8,595 nt of DNA from Streptosporangiaceae bacterium (GTDB taxonomy: Bacteria; Actinomycetota; Actinomycetes; Streptosporangiales; Streptosporangiaceae), in contig JASHOI010000273.1 in NCBI GenBank assembly GCA_030041195.1, forward strand, positions 1 to 8,595, written 5' to 3'. Each line of letters opens with the position of its first letter. The stretch's first letter is position 1. A program made the position numbers and the translations under genes. Under the pieces are notes generated by a model. The model searched no databases. It was not told the DNA's origin and saw only the letters and a program-made list of their open reading frames with translations. This document shows positions 1-6,482 of this stretch, one piece after another.

Positions 1-1341
1 GTCCGCGGCTTCTCCGATCCCGACATCCTCGGCCAGTTCGTGGGCGGACGGCAGTTCCCCGTCTTCGACCAGTTCGGCTACCAGCCGGGGACCGGCGCCA
101 GCCCGTCCGACTACCTGCAGCCGTTCCGCCTGACCAGCGACCCGCCGGCCCGCGACGGCCAGACCCTCAACGACATCTCGCACACGTGGCCGACCCAGCA
201 CCGCAGCTGGAACGGCGGCGCGATGGACAAGTTCGTGGCCACCCACGTCGCCGTCGACGACGCCGTGCACGGCCCGGCGACCATGGGCTACTACGCCCGC
301 GCCGACCTTCCCTTCTACCACGCGCTCGCGGACGCGTTCACCGTGTGCGACGGCTACTTCAGCTCGGTGATAGGCCCGACCGACTCCAACCGGCTGATGG
401 CCGTGGCCGCCTCCATCGACCCCGACGGGGTGGCCGGCGGCCCCGTGGTCGAGACGTTCGGCGACCGGATCGCCGAGTACGGCAAGCTGACCTTCGCCAC
501 GATGCCGGAACGGCTGCAGGCCGCCGGGGTGAGCTGGAAGGTCTACAACGACCGGCTCAGCGAGCTTGCGCTGAGCCCGCTGCCGTACTTCAAGGCGTTC
601 AACGACCCGTTCTCGGTGACCGGGTTCGAGCTGACCAGCCGGGCGCTCGACCCGTCGATCGACGACTTCGCCGACGATGTGGCCGCGGGCCGGCTTCCCG
701 CGGTGTCCTGGCTGATCCCGCCGCTCGCCCAGTGCGAGCACCCGGCCGCCCCGCCCGAGTACGGCGAGCACTTCATCCAGGGCGTGCTGCAGACGCTGGT
801 GGCCCGGCCGGATGTCTGGGCGCAGACCGTGCTGTTCATCGTGCACGACGAGAACGGCGGGTTCTTCGATCACGTGCCCCCGGTCACCGCCCCTGCCGGA
901 ACGCCGGGGGAGTGGCTGACGACCACGCCGCTGCCCGCGGCCGCGGGCGGCATCGCCGGGCCGGTCGGCCTCGGCTTCCGGGTCCCGTGCGTGGTGGTCT
1001 CGCCGTTCAGCCGGGGCGGCCGGCTCTGCTCGGACGTCTTCGATCACACATCGCTGCTCCGGTTCATCGAGACCAGGTTCGGCGTCGAGGTGCCCAATCT
1101 GTCGGCCTGGCGGCGCAGCGTCACCGGCGATATGACCAGCGCGCTGGCCCTGGCCGAGCCCCCGGTGGCGACGGTGCCGCCGCTGCCAGCGGCCAGCCTT
1201 GGCGACCAGTCCGTGGCCGAGCAGGCCGTGCTCGACGCGCTGGCGGGCACGCTCGACGTCGGGATTCCCTACCCGGCCCCGGCCGCCAACTCCATGCCGT
1301 CGCAGCAGAGCGGCCCGCCGCGCCCGCCGGTCCCCGCCTGA
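1..1341 (+). CDS. Phospholipase C / acid phosphatase family phosphoesterase, 5'-truncated by the window edge
   Basis: The frame is open from base 1 and ends at TGA 1339-1341, giving 446 visible residues. It begins VRGFSDP, which in this family (PF04185) directly follows the N-terminal metal-binding ENRSFDH..GTLRG stretch, so some tens of residues, including part of the active site and any signal peptide, lie before the window. GTG 40 is internal and not the true start. Visible family landmarks are YYARADLPFYHALADAF near 283-340, GPTDSNR at 373-393 (the loop thought to carry the nucleophile), WKVYND near 535-552, HDENGGFFDHVPP at 844-882, and VPCVVVSPFSRGG followed by FDHTSLLRFIETRFG. It ends in a Pro-rich tail without the extra C-terminal domains of Pseudomonas-type PlcH/PlcN, as is usual for actinobacterial members. 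Expected role is hydrolysis of phospholipids or other phosphoesters, normally outside the cytoplasm. The substrate cannot be read from the sequence. A 161-bp gap separates it from the ABC operon, so I see no sign that they are co-regulated. Confidence 0.88.
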   Translation, partial: VRGFSDPDILGQFVGGRQFPVFDQFGYQPGTGASPSDYLQPFRLTSDPPARDGQTLNDISHTWPTQHRSWNGGAMDKFVATHVAVDDAVHGPATMGYYARADLPFYHALADAFTVCDGYFSSVIGPTDSNRLMAVAASIDPDGVAGGPVVETFGDRIAEYGKLTFATMPERLQAAGVSWKVYNDRLSELALSPLPYFKAFNDPFSVTGFELTSRALDPSIDDFADDVAAGRLPAVSWLIPPLAQCEHPAAPPEYGEHFIQGVLQTLVARPDVWAQTVLFIVHDENGGFFDHVPPVTAPAGTPGEWLTTTPLPAAAGGIAGPVGLGFRVPCVVVSPFSRGGRLCSDVFDHTSLLRFIETRFGVEVPNLSAWRRSVTGDMTSALALAEPPVATVPPLPAASLGDQSVAEQAVLDALAGTLDVGIPYPAPAANSMPSQQSGPPRPPVPA

Positions 1342-1386
1342 CCGTCCACGGGGCGGTGCGTTCCGGCCGCGGTGCCGGGGTCTCGG

Positions 1387-1408
1387 ATCGGCAACGAATC
1401 GGCACCGA
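1387..1408. repeat. Tandem 11-bp direct repeat upstream of the ABC operon
   Basis: Two copies lie head to tail with no gap: ATCGGCAACGA at 1387-1397 and ATCGGCACCGA at 1398-1408, differing at one base. The 11-bp period is about one helical turn, so a protein binding both copies would contact the same face of the DNA. It lies in the non-coding spacer about 95 bp before the livG-like start, where an activator or repressor site would be expected. A looser 7-bp inverted match (GGTGCCG 1371-1377 with CGGCACC 1400-1406) also exists and could instead help terminate the phosphoesterase transcript. No function is established. Confidence 0.45.
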
Positions 1409-1416
1409 CTCTCGCA

Positions 1417-1441
1417 TGCACCCTTGCGGTGCACCCCGCAA
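1417..1441. promoter_or_regulatory. Two overlapping dyads in the operon leader or promoter region
   Basis: TGCACC 1417-1422 pairs perfectly with GGTGCA 1428-1433 across a 5-nt loop. TTGCGG 1424-1429 pairs perfectly with CCGCAA 1436-1441 across a 6-nt loop. The two share bases 1424-1433, so in RNA only one hairpin could form at a time. As DNA they could be overlapping operators. They are short, and I see no convincing -35/-10 pair in this spacer, so whether the region is transcribed is unknown. Confidence 0.3.
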
Positions 1442-1489
1442 CAGGTTCTGAATAGTGGTTCATAACGCGGCAGTCGTACCTCTTAGACC

Positions 1490-1494
1490 GAGGG
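1490..1494 (+). promoter_or_regulatory. Ribosome binding site that decides the livG-like start
   Basis: GAGGG lies 8 nt before ATG 1503. The upstream in-frame GTG 1455 has no purine-rich sequence at a suitable distance, and the residues it would add resemble no conserved part of the family. ATG 1503 is therefore chosen. Confidence 0.65.
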
Positions 1495-1501
1495 TCAGTT
1501 C

Positions 1502-1519
1502 GATGAATGCTCGTTCATC
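1502..1519. promoter_or_regulatory. 18-bp imperfect palindrome over the livG-like start codon, possible operator
   Basis: GATGAATGCTCGTTCATC pairs at 7 of 9 positions around its centre; the mismatches are T1508/G1513 and the central pair. It includes the ATG at 1503-1505. Its half-sites TGAATG and CGTTCA recur at 6453-6471 before the tetR gene. A palindrome of this size with TGAA..TTCA arms is typical of dimeric HTH repressors, TetR family included. A site over the start codon would fit repression by blocking transcription. It also lies in coding DNA for the poorly conserved N-terminus, so chance remains possible. Confidence 0.4.
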
Positions 1520-2324
1520 AGAAGCGGTTTCTTTCAGCGCCCCGGGATCGGGCGTGCTGGACATCAGCGGCATTACGGTGCAGTTCGGTGGGCTGACCGC
1601 GCTTGACGACGTGTCGCTCAGCGCGGCGCCGCGCCAGATCACCGGGATCATCGGCCCCAACGGGGCCGGCAAGACCACGCTGCTGAACGCCACGTGCGGG
1701 TTCGTCCGGCCATCCCGAGGCTCAATCACCTTCGACGGTCACGAGCTCACCGGGATCAGGCCACACCGGCTCGCGGGCCTGGGGATCTCCCGCACGCTGC
1801 AGGGCGTCGGGCTGTTCCGCGGCCTGTCTGTGACCGAGAACGTCATGATCGGCGCGACCCGCGCGGCACGCGCCGGGTTCTGGTCCGGGCTCTTCGGCCT
1901 GCCCAGGTCGGACCGGGACGAACGGCGGCTCCGGGAGCAGGCGACGCAGGCACTCGGCCGGGTAGGCGCCGCAGACCTGGCCGACAGCATGCCAGACACG
2001 CTGGCGTACGGCCTGCGCAAGCGGGTCGCGCTGGCCCGGGCGCTGGTCGGGCACCCCCGGCTGCTGCTGCTCGACGAGCCGGCCAGCGGCCTGTCCGAGA
2101 AGGAGCTGCCGGAACTCGGCAGCTTGATCGAGGAGTTCGCCGCCGAGGCCACGGTCGTGGTGATCGAGCACCGGATGGACCTGATGATGTCGGTCTGCGA
2201 CAAGATTTTCGTGCTCGACTTCGGCAAGCTGATCGCGACCGGCTCCCCCGCGCAGGTCCAGGCCGATCCCGCGGTGACCGCGGCGTATCTCGGCGCTGAG
2301 GGGAACGGGGCCGGCCGTGACTGA
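1503..2324 (+). CDS. livG: HAAT-family ABC transporter ATP-binding protein, LivG type
   Basis: A 273-residue cytoplasmic ATPase that would power a branched-chain-amino-acid-type importer. Seen in order: Walker A GPNGAGKTT (residues 51-59), a RTLQGVGLFRGLSVTENV stretch matching the LivG Q-loop region, the signature LAYGLRKRV (167-175), Walker B LLLLDEP (187-193, Asp191/Glu192), the H-loop VIEHRMDL with His223, and a C-terminal AAYLGAE tail typical of the LivG C-terminal segment. The signature has Leu where E. coli LivG has Gln (LAYGQQRR); such AYGLRKR forms occur in the family and do not suggest inactivity. It is the first gene of the operon, and its stop overlaps the next start by 8 bp, implying translational coupling. 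Family membership is certain; the transported substrate is not, so the symbol denotes type only. Confidence 0.9.
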   Translation: MNARSSEAVSFSAPGSGVLDISGITVQFGGLTALDDVSLSAAPRQITGIIGPNGAGKTTLLNATCGFVRPSRGSITFDGHELTGIRPHRLAGLGISRTLQGVGLFRGLSVTENVMIGATRAARAGFWSGLFGLPRSDRDERRLREQATQALGRVGAADLADSMPDTLAYGLRKRVALARALVGHPRLLLLDEPASGLSEKELPELGSLIEEFAAEATVVVIEHRMDLMMSVCDKIFVLDFGKLIATGSPAQVQADPAVTAAYLGAEGNGAGRD

Positions 2325-3039
2325 CGCCGCGTCGCTGGCGGTCGAGGAGATCGTGGCCGGATACGGCGGGGTGCAGGTGCTCGACCAAGTCTCGGTCTCG
2401 GCCCGGCAGGGCACGATCACCGCCGTGCTCGGCGCGAACGGCGCGGGGAAGACCACGCTGCTGCGGGCGATCAGCGGATTCGTCCGGCCGCGGCACGGCA
2501 GGGTCCTGGTCGGCGGCACGGACCTGGCCCGCCGTCATCCCGAGGACATCGCCAGGGCCGGCGTGGCGCACGTGCCCGAGGGACAGGGAGTCATCACCGA
2601 GCTCACCGTGGAGGAGAACCTGCGTGTCGGCGCGCTCGCCCGGCGCGACCGGGCCGGCCGGGCAGTCGCGCTGAACGATGCGTACCGGCGGTTCCCGGTA
2701 CTGGCCGAGCGGCGCAGGCGGTCGGCAGGCACGCTGTCCGGCGGCGAGCGGCAGATCCTGGTCATCGCCAGAGCGCTGATGGCAGCCCCCCGGGTGCTGC
2801 TGCTCGACGAGCCCTCGCTCGGCCTCGCGCCGCGGATGGTCGCGCAGGTCATGACCCTGATCCGGCAGCTGCGTGACGACGCCGGGCTGACCGTGCTGCT
2901 GGTCGAGCAGAACGCCCGGAGCGCACTCGGCATCGCCGACAAGGGCCTGGTGCTCAACCTCGGCAAGGTGGTCGCCGAGGACGACGCCGCGGCCCTGGCG
3001 GCCGACGTCGGGCTCCGGCGGCACTACCTGGGTTTCTGA
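2317..3039 (+). CDS. livF: HAAT-family ABC transporter ATP-binding protein, LivF type
   Basis: A 240-residue second ATPase that should pair with the LivG-type subunit. Visible motifs: Y-loop region EIVAGYGGVQVLD near the N-terminus, Walker A GANGAGKTT (39-47), HVPEGQGVITELTVEENL around the Q-loop (LivF hallmark), signature LSGGERQ (140-146), Walker B VLLLDEPSLGLAP with Asp164/Glu165, and LLVEQNA where Gln198 replaces the H-loop His. That Gln is normal for LivF proteins and separates this subunit from LivG. The length is usual for the family. The GTG start lies inside the end of the preceding gene (8-bp overlap), and no better start with an independent ribosome binding site is visible. The C-terminus LRRHYLGF matches the family's usual ending. 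Confidence 0.92.
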   Translation: MTDAASLAVEEIVAGYGGVQVLDQVSVSARQGTITAVLGANGAGKTTLLRAISGFVRPRHGRVLVGGTDLARRHPEDIARAGVAHVPEGQGVITELTVEENLRVGALARRDRAGRAVALNDAYRRFPVLAERRRRSAGTLSGGERQILVIARALMAAPRVLLLDEPSLGLAPRMVAQVMTLIRQLRDDAGLTVLLVEQNARSALGIADKGLVLNLGKVVAEDDAAALAADVGLRRHYLGF

Positions 3040-3069
3040 GGGCGGGCAGGGCGGGAGGAGAGAGGCCGG

Positions 3070-3948
3070 ATGCAGGAGTTCCTCGAGTTCACCCTCGGCG
3101 GGATCGCGATCGGCATGATCTACGCCGCGATCGCGCTGTCGCTGGTGCTGATCTGGCGCGGCACCCGGGTGCTCAATTACTCGCAGGGCGGCATGGCGAT
3201 GTTCACGACCTACGTGGCGTGGGTCGTGATCAGCCACACCGGAAACTACTGGCTCGGCTTCGTCCTGGCCCTGGCCTCCGGACTGGTGCTCGGCGCGATC
3301 CTGGAACGCACGGTGGTCCGGCCCACTGAGGGCAAGTCACCGCTGAACTCGGTGATCGTGACGATCGGCCTGCTCATCTTCCTCGAGGGGCTGGCCGGGA
3401 TCATCTACGGGGGCCAGTTTCGCTCGTTCCCCGTGGCGTTCTCGGTGAAAGGGCTGAAGATCGGGAGCGTGGCGCTCGGGATCTCCACGAGCGACCTGTT
3501 CACCGCCGCCGCCGTGCTGGCTGCCGCGCTGGCCCTGGCCCTGGTGTTCCGGTACACCGCGGTCGGGCTGCGGCTGCGGGCCACCGCGTTCAGCCCCGAC
3601 GTGGCACGGCTGCTCGGGATCAGGATCGGGCGGGTGCTGACCCTCGGCTGGGCCCTGGCCGGGCTGTTCGGCGCGCTGGCCGGCGTTCTGGTCACCCCGA
3701 CCACGTTCCTGTACCCGAACAGCATGGACTCGATCTTCGTGCTCGGCTTCACCGCCGCCGTGATCGGCGGGCTCGACAGCCCGGTCGGCGCGGTCACCGG
3801 GGGTGTCCTGCTCGGCGTCGTGCTCAGCTATGTCGGCGGCTACCTGGGCAGTGACCTGGTGCTGGTGTACGGCCTAGTGGTGCTTGCCCTGGTGCTGATG
3901 GTCCGGCCGAGCGGCCTGTTCTCGGCCGCCGCGGCGCGGAGGGTGTGA
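3070..3948 (+). CDS. livH: HAAT-family ABC transporter permease, LivH type
   Basis: A 292-residue, strongly hydrophobic inner-membrane permease. The N-terminus (GGIAIGMIYAAIALSLVLIW followed by RVLNYSQGGMAMFTTYVAW) is the characteristic LivH opening. The cytoplasmic coupling-loop region RATAFSPDVARLLGIRIGRV, followed by a Gly/Ala-rich helix, aligns with the E. coli LivH stretch RACAEDLKMASLLGINTDRV. The late segment FVLGFTAAVIGGLDSPVGAV is also family-typical. A good ribosome binding site GGAGGAG (3054-3060) lies 9 nt before ATG 3070, making this the only member of the cassette with a true, though only 30-bp, intergenic gap. With the LivM-type protein it should form the transmembrane channel driven by the two ATPases upstream. 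Substrate specificity cannot be inferred from the permease. Confidence 0.92.
   Translation: MQEFLEFTLGGIAIGMIYAAIALSLVLIWRGTRVLNYSQGGMAMFTTYVAWVVISHTGNYWLGFVLALASGLVLGAILERTVVRPTEGKSPLNSVIVTIGLLIFLEGLAGIIYGGQFRSFPVAFSVKGLKIGSVALGISTSDLFTAAAVLAAALALALVFRYTAVGLRLRATAFSPDVARLLGIRIGRVLTLGWALAGLFGALAGVLVTPTTFLYPNSMDSIFVLGFTAAVIGGLDSPVGAVTGGVLLGVVLSYVGGYLGSDLVLVYGLVVLALVLMVRPSGLFSAAAARRV
3938..3943 (+). promoter_or_regulatory. Ribosome binding site that decides the livM-like start
   Basis: GGAGGG at the end of the livH-like gene lies 7 nt before ATG 3951. The alternative in-frame GTG 3945 would sit only 1 nt from it, too close. The start is therefore placed at 3951, 2 bp after the livH-like stop. 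Confidence 0.7.
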
Positions 3949-3950
3949 CG

Positions 3951-5009
3951 ATGACCCTGCTGCGTCACCTGGGAGCCGCGGTTGTCGTCGCCGTGGTCCT
4001 CGCGCTGGTGTCCATCGAGCTCGGCGGCTACCGGGACTACCAGATGGCGGAGGTCGCCGCGTACGTCACCGCGGTCGCCGGGCTGACGGTGCTGATCGGG
4101 CTGAGCGGCCAGATCTCCGTTGGCAACGGCGCGTTCATGGCGGTCGGCGGCTACGCCGGGGCGCTGCTGATGCTGCACCTGAACTGGCCGCTGGAGCTGG
4201 TATTCCTGGCCGCCACCCTGATCGCCGCGGCGGGTGGTGCGGTGTTCGGGATGGCAGCGGCGCGGCTGCGCGGCCCGTACCTGGCCGGGGCCACGCTGAT
4301 GCTGGCGGTTGCCCTGCCCACGCTGGCCGACCAGTACGCGGGGGTGTTCGGCGGCGACCAGGGCCTGACCACCAGCATCACCACCCCGGCGTTCCTCGGC
4401 GCCACGTTCCCGCCCACGCGCTGGCTGGCGTGGGTGACCTGCGTCGGCGCCCTGATCACCCTGGTGCTGCTGGCCAACCTGAGCCGCAGCCGGATCGGCC
4501 GGTCCTGGCGGGCGGTGCGCGACGACGAGGTCGCGGCTGCGCTGTCCGGGCTGAACGTCGCCAGGCTGCAGATCCTCGCGTTCGTGGTCAGCTCCGCCTG
4601 CGCCGGGCTCGGCGGGGTGCTGCTCGCCGTGGTCACCGGGATCGTCGCCCCGGGCGCATACACGCTCACCCTGTCGATCGGGCTGCTCACCGCCGCGGTG
4701 GTCGGCGGGCTCGGCAGCCTGCTCGGTGCGGTGTGGGGAAGCCTGGTCCTGGTCCTCGTGCCTTCGTACCTCACCAACGTGGCGGCCAGCCACGGGCTGT
4801 CCGGTGCGGCGAGCTCCAGCGTGCCGATCGCCGCCTACGGGGTTGTCCTGATCGTCGTCATGCTCGCCTTCCCGGCGGGCATCCAGGGCGGCCTGCGCCG
4901 CCTGTTCGGGTCGGCCGCCCCCGCCACGGCCGTGCCGCTCAACGCCCTGCGCCGGCGCAGGCCGGCCACGGAACACCAGGAGGAAGAAGTACATGAGAAG
5001 ACCACATAG
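3951..5009 (+). CDS. livM: HAAT-family ABC transporter permease, LivM type
   Basis: A 352-residue multi-spanning inner-membrane permease, partner of the LivH-type subunit. Family landmarks: GLSGQISVGNGAFMAVGGYAG near the N-terminus, RLRGPYLAGATLMLAVALP, the coupling-loop region GRSWRAVRDDEVAAALSGLN and the following ARLQILAFVVSSACAGLGG, then AAVVGGLGSLLGAVWGSL. It lacks the extra ATPase domain found fused in some LivM proteins. The last 19 residues (RRRRPATEHQEEEVHEKTT) are charged and low in conservation; their codons contain the ribosome binding site and start of the next gene, with a 17-bp overlap. The tail therefore probably owes its sequence to that overlap rather than to a function of its own. 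Coupled expression with both neighbours is expected. Confidence 0.92.
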   Translation: MTLLRHLGAAVVVAVVLALVSIELGGYRDYQMAEVAAYVTAVAGLTVLIGLSGQISVGNGAFMAVGGYAGALLMLHLNWPLELVFLAATLIAAAGGAVFGMAAARLRGPYLAGATLMLAVALPTLADQYAGVFGGDQGLTTSITTPAFLGATFPPTRWLAWVTCVGALITLVLLANLSRSRIGRSWRAVRDDEVAAALSGLNVARLQILAFVVSSACAGLGGVLLAVVTGIVAPGAYTLTLSIGLLTAAVVGGLGSLLGAVWGSLVLVLVPSYLTNVAASHGLSGAASSSVPIAAYGVVLIVVMLAFPAGIQGGLRRLFGSAAPATAVPLNALRRRRPATEHQEEEVHEKTT

Positions 5010-6327
5010 ATCCAGCCTCGCCGCGGTCGCGGGGATCGCCGCTGTCGCCCTGCTCGCCGCCGCCTGCGGCTCGAGCGGCAGTTCGGGTTCGTCCAGCAGC
5101 AGCAAGCTCACCGCTTCGGCCCCTGGCATCACCGCAACCACGATCACGATCGGCAGCCATCAGCCGCTCACCGGCGTTGCCGCTCCCGGCTACGACGAGA
5201 TCGCCCCGGCGTCCAACGCCTACTTCCAGTACGTCAACGCGCACGGCGGCATCTACGGCAGGAAGATCATCTACAAGTACCTGAACGACCAGTACGACCC
5301 GACCATCACCTCGACCGTGGTGCACCAGCTCGTGCTGCAGGACAACGTGTACGCGATCTTCAACGGCCTCGGCACGCCGACGCACCTGGCCGTGGTCAAG
5401 TACCTGAACGACTCCAAGGTGCCCGACGTGTTCGTCGCGTCCGGGTGCGAGTGCTGGAACGAGCCGAGCACCTACCCGGAGACGTTCGGCTGGCAACTCG
5501 ACTACGTCCGCGAGGGCAAGATCCTCGGCAAGTACATCGAGGAGCACTTCGCCGGCAAGAAGATCGGCTACTTCTACCAGGACGACGAGTTCGGCATGGA
5601 CGGCGTCAAGGGCCTGAACTACGAGATCCCCAAGTCCCAGGTGGTGGCGGCGGAGAGCTACAACCCGACGGTGACCAACGTCGCGCCTCAGGTGACAGCG
5701 CTCAAGGCCGCCGGGGCCCAGGTCGTGGTCTCGTTCTCGGTCCCGGCGTTCACCGCGCTGTTGCGGCTGAACAGCCTGAAGCTGAGCTTCGCGCCGCAGC
5801 TCGTGGTCAGCGATGTCGGGTCCGACCCGATCACGCTGGCCGGGCTGCTCGAGTCGTTCGCCAAGCAGGGTGGCGCCACGGTGTCCGGCAACGCGCTGAC
5901 TCAGGGGATCATCACCGATGGCTACCTGCCCTCGCTCGGCGACACCAGCAACAGCTGGATCAAGCTGATGACGATGATCCACAGCAAGTACCTCAGCAAG
6001 TACCCGCTCGACGGCAACGTGGCCTACGGGATCGCGGTCGGGTACACGTTCGTGCAGGCGATGCTCAAGGCCGGGCGCAACCCGACCAGGCAGGACCTGA
6101 TCAACGCGATCAACGGCGGGCTGCCGCAGGGCTTCGCCGTTGCGCCGTACGCCTACTCGTCGACCGACCACAACGGCATCACCGGTGCCTACATGGCCGT
6201 GATCAAGAATGGCGCGCTCAGCCCGATCGGGCCGGTCCAGGTCACCAACACCAGCCCGACCGGTGCGATCACCACGTACACCAAGGCGCAGCCGGCCGCC
6301 CCGGCCAGCGGGATACCCTCGCCCTGA
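4993..6327 (+). CDS. HAAT-type ABC transporter substrate-binding lipoprotein
   Basis: A 444-residue extracytoplasmic receptor of the Leu/Ile/Val-binding-protein fold (periplasmic binding protein type 1, Peripla_BP_6). The N-terminus has a basic MRRPHR, a hydrophobic helix and a lipobox-like LLAAAC with Cys25 as the lipidation site, followed by a Gly/Ser-rich flexible linker (about residues 26-38). The mature domain begins ITATTITIGSHQPLTG, the usual first strand and ligand loop of the family, and continues with YFQYVNAHGGIYGRKI, then FGWQLDYVREGKILGKYI, KKIGYFYQDDEFGMDGVKG (start of lobe 2) and VAYGIAVGYTFVQAMLKAGR. Besides Cys25 the only cysteines are a Cys152-Glu-Cys154 pair in lobe 1. The ribosome binding site AGGAGGA (4978-4984) lies 8 nt before the ATG. 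It should deliver the ligand to the permeases encoded just upstream. The ligand is unknown, so no specific gene symbol is given. Confidence 0.9.
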   Translation: MRRPHRSSLAAVAGIAAVALLAAACGSSGSSGSSSSSKLTASAPGITATTITIGSHQPLTGVAAPGYDEIAPASNAYFQYVNAHGGIYGRKIIYKYLNDQYDPTITSTVVHQLVLQDNVYAIFNGLGTPTHLAVVKYLNDSKVPDVFVASGCECWNEPSTYPETFGWQLDYVREGKILGKYIEEHFAGKKIGYFYQDDEFGMDGVKGLNYEIPKSQVVAAESYNPTVTNVAPQVTALKAAGAQVVVSFSVPAFTALLRLNSLKLSFAPQLVVSDVGSDPITLAGLLESFAKQGGATVSGNALTQGIITDGYLPSLGDTSNSWIKLMTMIHSKYLSKYPLDGNVAYGIAVGYTFVQAMLKAGRNPTRQDLINAINGGLPQGFAVAPYAYSSTDHNGITGAYMAVIKNGALSPIGPVQVTNTSPTGAITTYTKAQPAAPASGIPSP

Positions 6328-6355
6328 CCGTGCCGGACCGCGCCGGGGCCGCCCG

Positions 6356-6375
6356 CCGCCTGCCTGGTCAGGCGG
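6356..6375 (+). other. Short hairpin after the receptor gene
   Basis: CCGCCTG 6356-6362 pairs perfectly with CAGGCGG 6369-6375 across a 6-nt loop, 28 nt after the receptor stop. It may assist termination or protect the mRNA 3' end together with the larger hairpin that follows. Confidence 0.4.
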
Positions 6376-6393
6376 GGTACCGTCGCCACTGAC

Positions 6394-6427
6394 GGCCGGC
6401 CGCCCGCTCGCCAGCGGGCGGCCGGCC
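6394..6427 (+). terminator. Strong GC-rich hairpin, probable operon terminator
   Basis: Arms 6394-6408 and 6413-6427 are perfectly complementary over 15 bp (GGCCGGCCGCCCGCT against AGCGGGCGGCCGGCC) with a 4-nt CGCC loop. No T-run follows on the + strand, which is common for actinobacterial terminators that act as a bare hairpin. Its place, 66 nt after the last gene of the ABC operon and before the tetR start, supports this role. It would also form on the other strand, but no gene there ends at it. Confidence 0.75.
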
Positions 6428-6452
6428 TGCGGTGCCAGACCGGTATCGTGCA

Positions 6453-6471
6453 CGTTCAGGATCCTTGAATG
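6453..6471. promoter_or_regulatory. Operator-like dyad just before tetR
   Basis: CGTTCA 6453-6458 and TGAATG 6466-6471 flank a 7-bp core that contains the palindrome AGGATCCT (6458-6465). The outer arms match in inverted orientation at 5 of 6 positions. The same two half-sites, in the opposite order, form the palindrome over the livG-like start at 1502-1519. The site overlaps the first base of the tetR ribosome binding site, a typical position for autorepression by TetR-family proteins. No clear -35/-10 pair could be assigned. Confidence 0.4.
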
Positions 6472-6474
6472 GAG
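6471..6474 (+). promoter_or_regulatory. Ribosome binding site that decides the tetR start
   Basis: GGAG lies 8 nt before GTG 6483. The upstream in-frame GTG 6432 sits 4 nt after the terminator hairpin and has no ribosome binding site outside the stem, so 6483 is preferred. Confidence 0.6.
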
Positions 6475-6482
6475 TACCCCCC

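Noticed and set aside
186..1451. Long + strand frame (421 codons) overlapping the phosphoesterase
   Set aside because: Its translation is dominated by Arg/Ala/Gly/Pro with no family motif, as expected from a shifted frame of GC-rich coding DNA. The phosphoesterase frame has clear family motifs throughout.
1455..1502. Upstream GTG as the start of the LivG-type protein
   Set aside because: There is no suitably spaced ribosome binding site and the extra 16 residues are unlike the family; ATG 1503 has GAGGG 8 nt upstream.
1843..3237. Antisense frame of 464 codons across the two ATPase genes
   Set aside because: Low-complexity Arg/Pro/His-rich product with no recognisable domain, lying opposite two ATPases with intact motifs. 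It is a GC-bias artefact.
3840..5147. Antisense frame of 435 codons across the LivM-type permease
   Set aside because: Composition is Gln/Arg/Gly/His-rich without motif or plausible start signal, and the opposite strand encodes a well-conserved permease.
4939..6453. Antisense frame of 504 codons, longer than the receptor gene it opposes
   Set aside because: Its length is striking, but the product is a Val/Asp/Arg-rich repetitive sequence mirroring codon bias, and it would run through the terminator stem. The receptor on the + strand has a lipobox, a ribosome binding site and family motifs.
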